From Lyophyllum atratum (lineage: Eukaryota; Basidiomycota; Agaricomycetes; Agaricales; Lyophyllaceae): a stretch of 64,000 nucleotides of DNA. The stretch spans positions 620,001 to 684,000 of the forward strand of contig JACGCN010000021.1 of the NCBI GenBank assembly GCA_014905825.1, read 5' to 3'. Each line of letters opens with the position of its first letter. Position 1 is the stretch's first letter. Both the position numbers and the translations under genes were made by a program. A model generated the notes under the pieces. The model saw only the letters and a list, made by a program, of their open reading frames with translations, ran no database searches and was not told the origin of the DNA. Shown here one piece after another: positions 25,201 to 37,793 of this stretch.

Positions 25201-28200
25201 ATTGTAAGGAGCCATAGACGTAGCTATGTTGAAATAGCATTAGTGCTTTGAAAATAGTGTAAGGTTGATATATCACCTTATCGGCTTGATCGACCTTGGC
25301 ATCCGCAAACACTCTGTCAACTTCGTCGAGCGACGAGACGCGAATCGGCTCGAGGTCGGTAGTTCCGAGAATGAGAAAAATCGATTTTGATTCTTCGTAG
25401 AGAGCAAGCGCTGGCTCAAGTGCTGTGTCATCCCAAGACAATGCCAGTGGACCGGTGTAGGAATACTTTTCAAGAACTGCTCTAATGGCCTTCATGTTCT
25501 CGACGGAGAAGCCAGGGCGGAACTTGGGTTGTCGTGCTCGGATTTGCCTAAAACATTGCTCAATATATGCAAGACAAGAAATAAAGAATGTTACGCACTG
25601 CATGCTGCGAATTCCGCGGCCCCCAAAGTGCTTCCTGAAGCTTTTGTAGGCACGGTTCGATGTCGAAGCGAGAACATTACAGAATTGATTGAAGCCGCTT
25701 GCATACTTCATGTTCTTCAGAGACTTCCCTTGCGTGATACGCGTTGTTTTTAAAACCAAGGCTTCAATCATCCCTAGGGCAACATCGTACTTTGCGTACG
25801 TGCCATCAACAGCCCCGCGCGCAAACTTGAGCCACGGAGAATTGCCATCTTCCTAGAAACACACTGAAATTCAGCATTTATCGAAGGAATGAGTTGAATC
25901 TGCATACCTCTTCAACCAGCTGGCGTACACCTTTGTATTTGAGATAGATAACTCCGAGTTCTGGACAACGATTCACTTTCGGCACATACTTCATATTCTC
26001 TTCTGATGGCATCTGGCGGTTCAACGCGACTTGGAACGTATGAAGCTGGCGAAGAGCGGAGCAGTTCTCGCACGGTTGAGGTTCCAAGACATCGTCAATG
26101 GCTTCGACGAGCTTCTTGCAAGCTGTGGAATAGACTGCAGCTACGGCACCTCGGACAATTCTCCACCTAAAAGTTGCCTCCTCGCGACGAAGGACTGCCC
26201 GCTGCTTCTTCGGGGAGAGATCACGCCATAAAAGATCAGTCTCGCTTCCTGGCCATAATTCTTTGATGATAGCTGCACGTCCACGTGCACCACCACCCAA
26301 GGCAGACACACGGCAAAGGTATCGGTCGATGCGGGGGTCCAAGTCCTTGGTCAGGCCAGGGCATGGGACCTGAGGCAACGGAGTGAACACAAGCGCGGGA
26401 GATCTTAAAGTAGAGCCGGGTGCGGACACGGCGGTTTTCTTTGCGAAGAAGTCGGTGATGGACTTCGTGGTAAGACCCTTCATCGCTTTTTGCCTCTTTT
26501 GACACTTGTCTCCCTGTCGATGCTTAGACCATCGCCCAATATCATACATGCAGCGCATCCTTATCCATTCCATGCAAACAGAGCAGTGGACCATGCGCAA
26601 GTCGTCATCTTGGAACATTGCTTTGGGATCGACGTCAAGGACTTTATCGCGAAAAACCTGCAATGCGCTGTGGTTCGGAACGAAATCAGGACCACCGGCG
26701 GCCCGATTAAGCTGCTTGTGGTGTGCCCAGGAAGAGCCGCGCTTCGGTCCTGCCTTTCTGACGAGGCGGCGGCGGCGATTGGCCTCTTTGGACTCACGGG
26801 AGTCGGAGACGTCATCATCAGAATCATCTGTACGCGGTCGCTTTTTGGCTGTCTTGGGGACGATGGGCTGTGCTGGTGACGGATGAGGTGATGGTGAGGG
26901 CGCCATTTCATCTGCTAGCAAAGGTGATGGTGGCGAGGATGGGCGTATACCGAAATCAACACCATCAATTTCCATGGAGGTATTTTCCAAAGAGCCGGTG
27001 CATGGTAAAGGCAAAGAGCATGTTTCTGAAGCGCTCGTAGGATTGTCAATAGTACTCTGTTGGATTAATGTCAGGAGTGAAAATAACGGTAGTGAATTTG
27101 CTGCCCACCTCGTCCTCATTGTCCTTGATCGTGTCGGAAAGATGTAGAAACCATTCCATTCGTGCAATGACTGCAGTCCGCGCTGTCCATGCTTCGTGGG
27201 CGAGTAACACTGTTGCCAAATAACACAAGACTATGACACCGCATGAGAAGCTGTCGGATTGGAGTGGGATAGGAAGTGATTGGCCAAGCTTGAAAGAAGC
27301 GCCGTCATAGCCAAATGACTCGAGCCACCACTGGAGTAAATCAAGCTGGTCTGTTGGTGGTAGCTTCTCATGACCGAGAGAGTCTCCGTACATGAAAGTA
27401 CGATTCACAATATCTATCTTCAGGAGTGCCCAATGACACCTCGAAACATTGAGAGGGACGTAAATATCATCGACACTCCTGTCACGGAGCATCTTCTCTG
27501 TGGGAGAAAATGAAGCTGGGGAATAGGTGGTCTGACGTTGCTTTGCAACATCGAGTGTGCAGATCAGCTGGCAATTGGTGATTCGGACGCGGCTGTTGCT
27601 CTTGAGACGCCGGAGGATGAAGCTGACACCAGAATCGATGAGGTCGTCATTGAGCCAATCATTGCTCAGCATGAGTGAAAGGTCCCGCGTGCTAAGTTGC
27701 ACAGTGCGACTAAGGCTCGGTACTATTCCATCCCATGGAACATGCTCGAGGCGATCACGACAAGCTTCGACAATATCGGGAGTATGCTTGAAAAGACTGC
27801 CGGGCGCGTCATCAACAACGTTACTGAGCCAAGCCACCGCCTGCTCCCAGCGTTGGCGAGTGTTTGTGTAATAGGTGAAGTCACCCAGAAGCCGCTCCGC
27901 CCATAATGGGTATCGAGCTGCAGGATTCCCGGGGAGGCTGATGGAAAGATGGCCTGAAAGCCATGATTGATTAAAGGCGTTTCGTATAGCAGAAAGGAAT
28001 GGTTTGGCGGCGAAAAAATGTGATCGATGAGTCGAGGCGTCGCTGCTATCGCCAAGGACGTTCGGTATCTCTTTCGTGTACTGACAATCTTCCGCGACGG
28101 CGAGCTCAGTCATCATCTCGTTTGGGGAGAAATCATGTAGCAGCTTAGCAACAGAAAATGAGCGTGAAGATGGTATTAATCCTGCTCGAATACTAGGTGG

Positions 28201-29451
28201 GACCTGGCGAGCATGATTGCGCGCCTCACGAACGACCGACGGCATGGGGTCCTTCCACTCGTGTCCACGCCCTATCCAGTCTCCAGCCACAAAGTCTTGA
28301 GGTAGCTGGTCATCCCATTCGGATTCCGAGTCGATAGTGATGGATGAGGAGGTGCCCTCGCCACCGCCCCAGAGCTGAAATCTTGGACGTAACGAGGATT
28401 TATCATCGTACTCGCCTTCGGAGCTCGAGCGGGCTGCGTCTCGGGCATCTCGTAGTTGTCGAGGGTGCGAGTGCTGGGAATGGACTCCAAGCGATGCAGG
28501 GCGTCGTCGACAGGCTTGATCAAGGTCATGTCATAATTGTGCGACTTCGGTTTTGTGGTTGAGGATTCGAGAACGGGACGACAAGGTCGTACTATCACGA
28601 GGTGAGCATCACTAAGACTTCATACGTTTTGCTGAAGCACTTACTGCGCTCTTTCATTGGGATGCTTCGGTTTCTCTCTCGCAAGAAGATTCGATATTGA
28701 TAGACACGAAGTTGAGGGGATTTCAGCAAGTCGTCTATTTATCAACCGCACTAGTGTCCGGAAAAAAACCTGTAGAGCAGTCAAATTAACTGAGATGTAG
28801 GAACGAATTGAGATCATACGTGTTTCATGACACCCAAATTTATTCCTTCAGGAATAGCCCAAGCTTTAAGCGTTAAGACTAGATCGTCATTGAGGATCGG
28901 GGTGGGGCAAACATGGCGTGTATATTGGACAGATACTGCCAGAATCCATCGTGGGACTCCAGATCAAATGAAAAACCATAGGCGTGAGCAGCGCAGAGGG
29001 CACAGACAAAGAGTAGCTGGCTATCGTGAAGGTTGTGGATAACATCGAAGCTCAAGTTTGTTGGTTTACCACGATTCGGATCTGGCCGATTTCGTCAACC
29101 ATGTGATCACAGCGCTTAAAGTTTATTAGTTAAAGAGGCCCTCGACCAAAAGCAGATGATTTCACTCCTATCTAATTTATTGAACTTCGAGCACTAAGTA
29201 GTATAAGGGAAGATGCAATATGGACCGGTGTGGTATGGAAAGGGAAAAAATATCTGGCCAAAAAACAATTAACCATCTCGCCTGTGTCCGCACCCGGATC
29301 GGACGTTCAGGCGACGGTGCGTCATTTGGATCGGACATGGGCATGAATTTGGTCCAAAAGTACGCAAGTTTGGATCGGACCTAGGTCGATTTTGACAACC
29401 CCAAAATGTCCGCACCAGGATCGGACCTTATGCGGCATATGCGGGGGTCCT
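22224..29451 (-). mobile_element. TE2: 7.23-kb TIR transposon, copy 2
   Basis: Same termini and subterminal repeats as TE1. It is flanked by GTGTGAGG on both sides (22216-22223 and 29452-29459), the target octamer of the second insertion site. It shares the T allele (Lys codon, 26117) with TE4 rather than the C allele of TE1, fitting descent from the right-hand insertion. It carries about five coding indels. Confidence 0.95.
22599..28657 (-). pseudogene. Ulp1-transposase fusion gene, TE2 copy (about five frameshifts)
   Basis: Nine-exon structure as in TE4. Frameshifts relative to TE4: one base lost near 28428 (N-terminal region), one A lost in the run near 24820 (transposase exon), one T lost in a CTT repeat near 24040, one A lost near 23792, and one extra T near 23212 (exon 8). 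Exon 3 and exon 4 are open and the Ulp1 catalytic domain is open in its own frame. As given, this copy cannot make the full protein. Confidence 0.8.
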
Positions 29452-29559
29452 GTGTGAGGTTTAGAGGCCCTAACGGAGGAGGATGCCAATTATCTCCGGC
29501 ATCATACATATTACGGACAAATTTTCTCAAGCAGGGCTGAGCACGGACATCGATATCTC
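29452..29559. repeat. Displaced copy of the DNA right of TE4
   Basis: These 108 bp match 60607-60711 (from the GTGTGAGG octamer to ...GATATCTC), apart from one 3-bp GGA gain. In the single-copy locus this sequence continues into unique DNA. Here it stops and joins the interior of S (matching from about 13956). Only about 1 bp is shared at the joint, so this is an end-joining breakpoint. Confidence 0.9.
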
Positions 29560-30135
29560 GGATTCTGTCGACGTCACTGGTTCGTCGTCGCTGTCTACTT
29601 CGATGTCGCTTGATTACCTCTATTTGGCTTGAATCTCCTCGTTCCCGCCCGACCTGGGGTTCAACGTTGAACGTTCAGGCCTTCCTTGGATCATCCACTA
29701 TCCAGCCTTGCGCATCCTGACTGTCGCGATGCTGCGCATCGATGTTGTATATCACGGCCACGGCGCAAAGCGGAGGTGTCAAGAAACTGCAAGGATCCAG
29801 ATAATAGATATCGCCATTTCAGGCTGGTGACTTCCCTTTTGTACTCTATTTCTGTCAAATGGGCTTGACCCCCAGCTTGGACATCCCGGCTCGATACTCA
29901 GTACTCAGTACTCATCCATGGACATGCTATTGGGGAACTGAGCCCTACGAAACGTCAAAGCGCAATGTATAGCGATCACCTCGAAATGGCTATTGTATGG
30001 CCAATAAAGTTACAAGACCGTTGATCTGGAGCTTTGACACCGTGCGGTTGCCATTCTATTTCTTGCACAATTGGTTGCCTCGCTGGTAGGGCCTTGTTCT
30101 GGTCTTTGTTAAGTCAAAGCGTCGACAACAAGATG

Positions 30136-30143
30136 TATAAAAG
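30136..30143 (+). promoter_or_regulatory. TATA box of gene A (S2)
   Basis: TATAAAAG upstream of the S2 gene A copy, at the same spacing as in S1 and S3. Confidence 0.55.
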
Positions 30144-30216
30144 GTCCCCTCCTCACACCATTCCGGTCATCAAGTTATCCACCACCAACAAACGCCCTTC
30201 TCGCTTAGATTCCACA

Positions 30217-31454
30217 ATGTCCTCAGCGCAACGGATCGGCCGCCATACTATTTCCGTTCATACTCCCTCTCACATCCGCCCAGATACCAACAGGTCCGCG
30301 TCGGGAACACCAACGGAACTTTGTATTCCACTCCTCCTCCCCCACCACCTCCAGCAGCACGCTAGCTTTAGAAGACGACCAGATTAAACTCGTATTGCCG
30401 CTGAAAAACCAAACGACGCCACTCCCCACGATCCCTATCTCACGTACTATGCAGGATCCAGTCCTGATCTCTCCTCGTTAAACAATCCCCTACCAGAAAC
30501 CGAACTTAACCCCTGCGCAGTCCCATTCATCCCTCAGCTGCCCCCAAATCTCGTCGACTCGTTCGCCCAGAACCCGGAACCATGCTCAAGCCCCGCATGC
30601 GCAAGTGGCTGAGGACTTTCGGACTGGCTACGCGAGCACCCATAGACCCCAAAGAAGTTTACTCGATGATCATCGTGGGCGCTGAGGATGGGACCCAGAG
30701 CCCATGGCGGAGCTGGCGCAGGAGTTTTGCTGGCGCCTGGCGAGGCTTCGCCCGAGGATCTCGAAGCTGCCCTTGCCTTCTGATGAAGCTCCACTCGCAG
30801 TTCAAAACGATGAAGAGCCGGAAGCTGGGGAGTCCTTTGAGTGGCATCTCAAAGAGTTTATCCTGGGGACTTTTATCAGCGTCTGGATGCGGTAAGTTGC
30901 TACGTTATTATCTAGTACTGATCTAACGCCGCGAGAGCAGAACAGCAACCCCGAAGCCGTGTCATATAACTTCGTGCCTAAACCGCAATATCCCAAAGCG
31001 GCTATTCAACTCGCAGGCGTCATTGGAAAACTTATGCAAGGGGCTTCCTCGACAGCAAGAACGTCACCGATTGCTGAGGCGCTCGTCGCCAATTTCGTCT
31101 CTGTCGAGCATGCCGACGCCATCGCTGCCTTGGTCCACAGCGCTGGTTCTTCATACTGGTTCAACCACCCCAACGGCCTCCCCCACCTTCATCGCTTCGG
31201 ATCGGCGTTCACCACCGTTGCAGCTAAGTTGCGAGGCGAGATGAGCGTGCTCAACCAGCGTCGACCAGATGCGGAGCTGCAGATGTCTTAGAAGCGTAGA
31301 CGGCTGCTGCATGGTGTGGTCTGCCGAGATGAATGCCCATATGGCAGCAACGACGCAGATGCAGATGTCACCCCTAGACGCCATGACGGGTATCCTCAGG
31401 TCAAAACTGCGCAGCCCGCCACTTGGGTCCAGGATTCGGGGTGGAAGCTACTGA
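30217..31454 (+). pseudogene. Hypothetical protein A, S2 copy (many frameshifts)
   Basis: Counterpart of the S3 gene at 45784-47042, with numerous single-base losses (for example near 30396, 30546, 30690, 30740, 30890, 31030 and 31284) and several substitutions. It is the most degraded gene copy in the window. Unlike S1, it also has base changes, so real decay is more plausible here. Confidence 0.75.
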
Positions 31455-32669
31455 GTATGGAACTAATAATTATAACTGAACATTCATTCATCACGCATGT
31501 ATTATATATCGCATTTTCATATTCAACCTTACTAGCATGGTCCCACATGAAATCCGATGACGCCCATGAACTCTGAGAACATGCTTACCTTTGGCGAGAA
31601 AAAAACTTTTGATAGATAGCTTCTTTCATCGGTCACCGAGCCTTCGTCAGCCCTTGACAAGCTTAGTGAGCTTAGTGATGATATGATATCGACGTATTCT
31701 CCCTCGGGCTTGGTGTGATTGCTGCCGCATTACGCGTGTGTGCCGCTCCATAGTACTCTAGCATCACCCGGCTAGGCGTGTACACAAACCACTCAATAGA
31801 AGCATAGCACCAAGAAAAGGAAGCAGCGCTGCCAACATCCTGGCAGCGCAGACTATTATTTGGCGAAGAGGACGACTGGTGGGAGACATAGTCTATTTCT
31901 GAGGCGCTTGTTCCTCCAAGGTGGAGTTGAAGGATTCGGGTCCGCGAAGAAGAAGATCCAGAGGACCTACTGATGTGGGTATTTGTTGCCAGATTATGTG
32001 CCACCACACCGGCCGTCGTTGTTATATCGTCAACATGCGCAATGTGGTTAAATTTGACGGCAGTCCGCGGGAATCGTGGTTGGTTGTTGTGGGGGTCAAG
32101 TCAAGTAGTAACCGCCGGCTATTGGCGTACACCATCCAGTCGGCACGCTCGTATCTGCTCGTATACAGATGTCGCTCACTCTTATGCGAGGCCTGGACAG
32201 AGACATTTCTTCGTAGATGGTTGAAGGAGTTCATCGTTAAAGCACAAACAGATAGCTTAGAGAGGGTCATGGGATCGCAGATGCCTGGGAGGTCGAAGGC
32301 AGGATCAGACTTCGATTGACGAGAAGCCGTGCGAAAAAGGCAAAGGCTCTACATCTGATCGCGAGTGTGAGATTGTCGGTTCGCGAAGGCAGCTGTTGCA
32401 TCCACCTCATGAATCCCCTATGGCCTCTTATTTCTTCTCCTCACTCCATACCATCATCCCATTCCTAGCACCGTATCCCTCACGGCTACCCCATTGCTAG
32501 CTCACCTCGTCCAGTCCTTCAATGTCCTCGGTGCGAGTCGTCACTTACTCATTTTCCGATAGCGTTCTTATGACTAGCATATCCGCGGCCAGCTTCATAC
32601 TCACCGATGGCAACCTTACCTCACACCCATTCTTCTGCCACGCACAAGAACCACCTTACGATCCCCTCG

Positions 32670-34480
32670 ATGCACCGTTACTCTTTCCACTCTTTCCGAC
32701 CTGTTGGCATCTATTCCTTCCCCCGTGGAGCTGCTACGCCGTGTGTTCACGCTCGGCGCAGGTTATGACTTTCCTTACGCCGAGTCTCCATTCCTGCTTA
32801 AACCGGATCAGGACTACTACGCTATTCCGTCGTCCAGTTTCCAGCTGCTAGTGTCCCATGTCTGCCACCATTGGCGGCAAATCGCTCTCCTGACGTCATC
32901 ACTCTGGAATGTCCTCCACTTCCGTGAACCTGCACACCTTCCAAGGGCGAAGGAGTACCTCACTCGTTGCTCGGCCTCAGGTCATCTCCTTGACATCCTT
33001 GTCGACACGGTCGCGGAGAGCGGACCATATCCCCGGTGTTACCCTTTGCAGAGAAGAATTACACCAAGTCTTCGACATCATTCGCCCTCATGTGAAGCGA
33101 TGGCGTGCCTTCCATCTCAAAATACGAGACCACGAGTGCAAGGCCACCGCTCGTCAGCATCTCAGTAGTTGCGGTCCCGCGCCGAACCTCGAAACACTCC
33201 AGTTGTATCATTTTGAGGATTACCGCACGTCACAGAACCTGTATCTCGCGACGTACAGACCACCAGTAATGGTTTTTAGTAATGAGCTACCTCTTTTAAA
33301 GAATGTCTCTTTAATCGGGGTCAACCTGCCGTGGTCACGAAGTCCGTACCTTGCCCGTCTTCACACCCTGGAGCTTGCCCTCCATCCGGAGACCATTCGA
33401 CCTCCATACGAGGATTGGGAGAACATGCTGCGTAGCCCAGACCTGCAAACGCTCTCCTTGCATTACTCTGGACCACGCGTCGCGGACGGCGATACAAAAC
33501 TAGTTTGGCCGGCCAGCAAGGAAAGGATCTACATCGAGTCACTCCAGAACCTCAGCCTGACCGACCTTGACCCCGACTATCTCTGTAGGCTCATGGGCCG
33601 CCTTGTCCTACCCAGGATAAAGCAACTAAGCCTAGATCTACCCGACCAGGACTTTACGCCCTTCGTAGAACTCATTGCCCGCCCGTCACCCTCTACACAA
33701 TCCCCCATCTCACCCAACTCCCCTACCCCGCCTTATCCACATGCCTTCTCCCATCTCCCACTCCCCGCGCTCTCCCGGCTCGAGACACTCGTCCTTACCG
33801 CTCTCGAAACCAGCCCTGAGAGTCTTCGTAACCTGCTACGCGCGCTTCAAGAGCTCCGCGCACTTGAAGTCAATTTTGCCTGCATCAGCGACGCTTTGCC
33901 CGGCCTTCTCGTGGAGGGAATGGACGTCACCGAAGACGAGGATAGCCCCTCCTCTGAAGTGACGCTCATGGCTATTCGTCCCAAATCAGGGACAAAATCC
34001 CTTCCTTCATCTTGCCCCACCTTACCATGCAACGCCCGGACCCCCGTTCGTGTAAAACATGTTCCTTTGTTACCCCCGTTTGGAGACGTTCAAGATGGCA
34101 GGCCTATCAGGTCAAAAGGTGGAAAAACTCATTCGTTATAGGGAATGCCAGGACACTGGATTGGCGCGCCGATGCGGAGAGGCTCAGCGGTCCTGTGGTA
34201 GATATGGCGTCTGTAGGTGGATCGTGAAGTGGAGCGAGAGGCAGAGAGGAGAAGACAAGGTCTTGGATCGTCTGGTGGACGACGGATGGGTAGGAGAGAA
34301 TGGAAGGAGGGTGTATGTGGAAACTTACAACGAAGATGGAGATGAGGAGATGGACGATGATGACGACGAAGGGCAAGCAGAAGATGATGGATTGGACGAC
34401 GAGGCCGCACAGCAGGTGGAAGATGATGGCGACGATGACGAAGATGAAGATGAGATGACGCCGACGATGCCACAGTTTGA
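32670..34480 (+). pseudogene. F-box-like protein gene, S2 copy (few frameshifts)
   Basis: Nearly intact relative to S3. Differences include a 9-bp duplication of ACTCTTTCC shortly after the start (32680-32697; frame-preserving), an extra G near 33022 that shifts frame, one extra C near 34075, and a short loss in the acidic tail near 34452. The LRR-like middle and tail are open in long frames (32909-34141 and 34059 onward). Confidence 0.8.
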
Positions 34481-35252
34481 AATGCCCACATATCTATCGC
34501 CTACGACCTGCAATGGGATACCCTCTATCACGCAATACCCTCCTTGCGATGCACCTCTTTATTCGTATCTGATACGCGCATTCTACCGAAGCGGAAACTG
34601 GTATGTCGTTCATTATATGTACGGACTTCCATCATGGCACTATATATATTTGCATACTTTTACTTTTTACCTCGTCAATTTGGATCATGTATACTGGTAT
34701 ATCTGTAGGGTTTACGTGGAAGTGCGGCAATTGTATTTCTTACAGCTTGGTGTTTCTTGTTTAACTGGTTTAAATTACGTTCCAGCAATGCGTCCTGGGC
34801 TCGAACCCAGTTGCCTTGTCGGTTATCGCAATGTTTTATCTGAATGAGAGTGCGCAACGTCTACTCAGAAAAATGGGGTGTTCCGTTTTAGTATTGTGCG
34901 AGGGGGGTTTATAACTTCCAAGGCATCATTACACCCCAACAGTGTACCAAATCCGTAACGGCTGGTGTCGAGACTAAATGCGTCCTGAAGAATCCTGGTA
35001 CCTTATCTCCAATTTTATGAGTTGGGCTTAACATACATTATTGCGACTAACTATACTCATACGCGCAAAGACAGGTTGCAGTACAATAAACATAACAGCT
35101 ATAAATGATGATCGGTCTAATGATAACGTTTAGCATGTCCAGTGCTCCCGAATCTAAGGAGAGGTCCTCGATTAAAAAGGATGTCTACTCACTGAACCCG
35201 ATAAAAGAAAGCAGCGGTCAAGTGGCATCAACCATAAGAACAAAGCAACAAT

Positions 35253-36427
35253 TCATAGGACACTCCTCCCACTCTGCACCCGCACTCTTGCCTGTTCCAC
35301 AGCGCGCAGCAGATCGGCGCCAGCGCTTGAGCCTAGTCCAAAGATATTGAGGATAGCCGGGACAGCGTCGCGAGTTAGCAGAACTTCGTGCTGCAGGGGT
35401 TTAGACTCGGGCTTGGAGGTGGCTTCGTTTTTGTCGTTCTCTAGTGATTCCGCTGAGGTTATCAGGTGGTGATTTGGAGAGAATTCTTTGTATACACCAT
35501 CCAGTGCTTCGCTTGCCTCAGGGACAATGACACCACTATCCAAGAGACCTTGGAGATATTGCGAGGCTCTATAGGCTGTTTTGGTTATGATAAATGGCTG
35601 AAACACATGTAGGAAGGGGTGGGCACACCTTTGTAGTGTGACCATGATCGCCATGCGCAGAAGAAGAAGGGAAGGTTCGGAATTATTGCTAATGTTATAT
35701 AGGTCTAAGTCAACGGTTGCGAGGCAGGAAGCGTTTTCCACAACGCACGGATAATCATGAATGGGGCCAGAAATGGTGCGATAACCATCCACATGGTAAA
35801 AGCCCTTTCTATGTCGAGGTGTCCGGTATGCAACCAGTGTGCGTAGCTCATCCAAAGTAACGGAGTCAGTGGTTATTGATGGTGGGTATATAAGAGGGAT
35901 CTGGGGTGGTTGTTTGGAAATTCAGAGACGCGAAACGCGGTACAGATGAACATACCCTAGTTCCTGCTTGTTTTCTTGGCCGGACACGTTCAGCGATGCT
36001 GGGCCCGAGAGCGGGGTTGATGCCCTTTAATGCAAGTTCTTCAAACTCTAAGCGGTCTACTAGACGCTCGCCAACTTGAAACACTTTTAACTGCATTTCG
36101 GGATTGAGTTAAAATAAGTACATGAGAACGCGACGCGAATAAGAGGAGATCGACCTTCCAACCACCTTCCGCCTTCCCAAAGCCTGCCCCATGTGTCCCC
36201 CGCCTTCGTGGATACCCAATTGACAATACCCCCTTCTGGTATCCATCGTGATCGGGATCCCTCGCCCTCGGAAGGTTGGGGTGTTGGCGGTGTTGGAGGA
36301 GATATTTGAAACTGATAATATGTTAGAGGTCGAGCATCTGCCGTACTGGGTGAAGCCTTGATTTTCGGCCGGTGAGGGGTATGGCGATGATGCGCAATTT
36401 GCGCAAAGCTTTAGGAGCGATTGACAT
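35253..36427 (-). pseudogene. Mitochondrial K+/H+-exchange-related gene, S2 copy (frameshifted)
   Basis: Counterpart of the S3 gene. The three last exons are essentially intact except for an extra G near 35795. The first exons have small losses and gains near 36190, 36330 and 36370. It may be functional if these are consensus errors. Confidence 0.75.
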
Positions 36428-36672
36428 GGGTTGGAAGAGAATACGGGGTAGGCCCAGTGGACAGCGTAGTGGAAAGAGTAGGTGACTAGAAACGCGAACT
36501 GTAATCCGAGTCCTGAGAAAAACATTGGTCGGAAACGTCATGGCTCGGCGGCAGGTCTGTTTGTCTTTGGGCTTAGATTCAAATACCAAGCACGTATTAC
36601 GCCACCCTCTGCTGATGCTGGTAAGGTAGATAGAAGTACTACACAAGTAGAAAGATAAGATATATGTAGCGA

Positions 36673-37536
36673 CTATTCAGAAGACCCGTTACACAGTCCA
36701 GATGAGGGGGGTAATTTCTCTCCGTGGCCATTGGAGTGAGGTATACCGGCTCTCCGCAACTCCCGGCCGCGTTTCATCTCCCTCCGGCTCAATGCCTGGG
36801 TTTGCCTTTCGAGGTAGGCAACCACCCATCCCAAATAAATGAGAAGAACAAAGAAGACCCAAGTGAGCAACGCGCGGGATGCCTTCAGGCTCCAAATAGT
36901 GTCGTTTTCTCGAGTAAATAGAATGGCCGAATACGCAATGATTGGGATGCTCGGAATCCTCATCAGGGCGTACACCCAGATGTTAATCACTCGAAGTTTT
37001 TCCTTTCGCCCCTGCCACACTTGATTCCCGATAAAACCGACGTCCATCTCCTGATGAGCAGCCAGAATCCACATGAAGTCCCCCGGGATTCCACTAACGA
37101 GAGTCGTGAACGGGATGTACAGAAGTTCGAGGGTGTTGAGATAGAATGCGGAGAGAAGCATAGCGAGGGATCCTAGGTGATGGTACATGTAGCCGGGGTA
37201 TAGATCCAGGCGGTTGAGCTCTGAAACCCACAAAACCCCACGCGAGGTGATGCATATTTCGGCGGAAAGGGAAAGTGGCTGGCCATAAGGCTCATGGGCA
37301 GCGAATGGGGAGAGTCGTGTATGCTTCCAAAGCGAATTGGCGCAAAATGGAAACGAGGAAAGGGAGATGAAGGCCCCTAAAAGCATGCCAAAATATACGG
37401 TCTCTTTGCGAGAGGCTCGCAATGCGCGGCGGAAGTCGATGCGGTGGAGGTACACGGAAACGAAGTAGCCAAGGAATTTTTCGACGAGATAATAGACGGT
37501 GAGCGCAGCAAAAAGGTTGAACGAGTCGGAAGGCAT
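36673..37536 (-). CDS. Multipass membrane protein, S2 copy (intact)
   Basis: An uninterrupted 287-aa frame identical to the S3 copy at 52257-53120; see that entry for features. An open frame kept in two of three copies supports this being a real gene. Confidence 0.75.
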   Translation of the reverse strand: MPSDSFNLFAALTVYYLVEKFLGYFVSVYLHRIDFRRALRASRKETVYFGMLLGAFISLSSFPFCANSLWKHTRLSPFAAHEPYGQPLSLSAEICITSRGVLWVSELNRLDLYPGYMYHHLGSLAMLLSAFYLNTLELLYIPFTTLVSGIPGDFMWILAAHQEMDVGFIGNQVWQGRKEKLRVINIWVYALMRIPSIPIIAYSAILFTRENDTIWSLKASRALLTWVFFVLLIYLGWVVAYLERQTQALSRREMKRGRELRRAGIPHSNGHGEKLPPSSGLCNGSSE

Positions 37537-37793
37537 GATGACTACGTCCTGTCCGCAGAGACGGTCGTTTGTGTCGCATTGTGGGCAATTTTATGCAAGT
37601 TCTGTGCACGTTTCAAATTAACCCATTCCAACGGTGTGAGTTGTCATCGATACACGGGCTTGAAGGGATACATCGGTGCAACGCGTTCGAAACGCTGTCA
37701 CAATAGGCATTGGCTTCCTGGACGTTGAGAGCAAACTCGTTTCAACCCGAATTGTAAAGGTGGGAACCAGAGAAGTTGAAGGCTGGTGTGAGG

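Larger units (their letters stand above)
29559..37793. repeat. Host segment S2, 5'-truncated tandem copy
   Basis: Copy of S lacking its first 98 bp (the equivalent of 13858-13955, including the AGCACGAT octamer). It ends at GTGTGAGG before TE3. The first part (about 30.0-32.7 kb) is dense in small indels; from about 32.7 kb to the end it is close to S3. Its first 650 bp hold no gene I can support. Confidence 0.92.
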
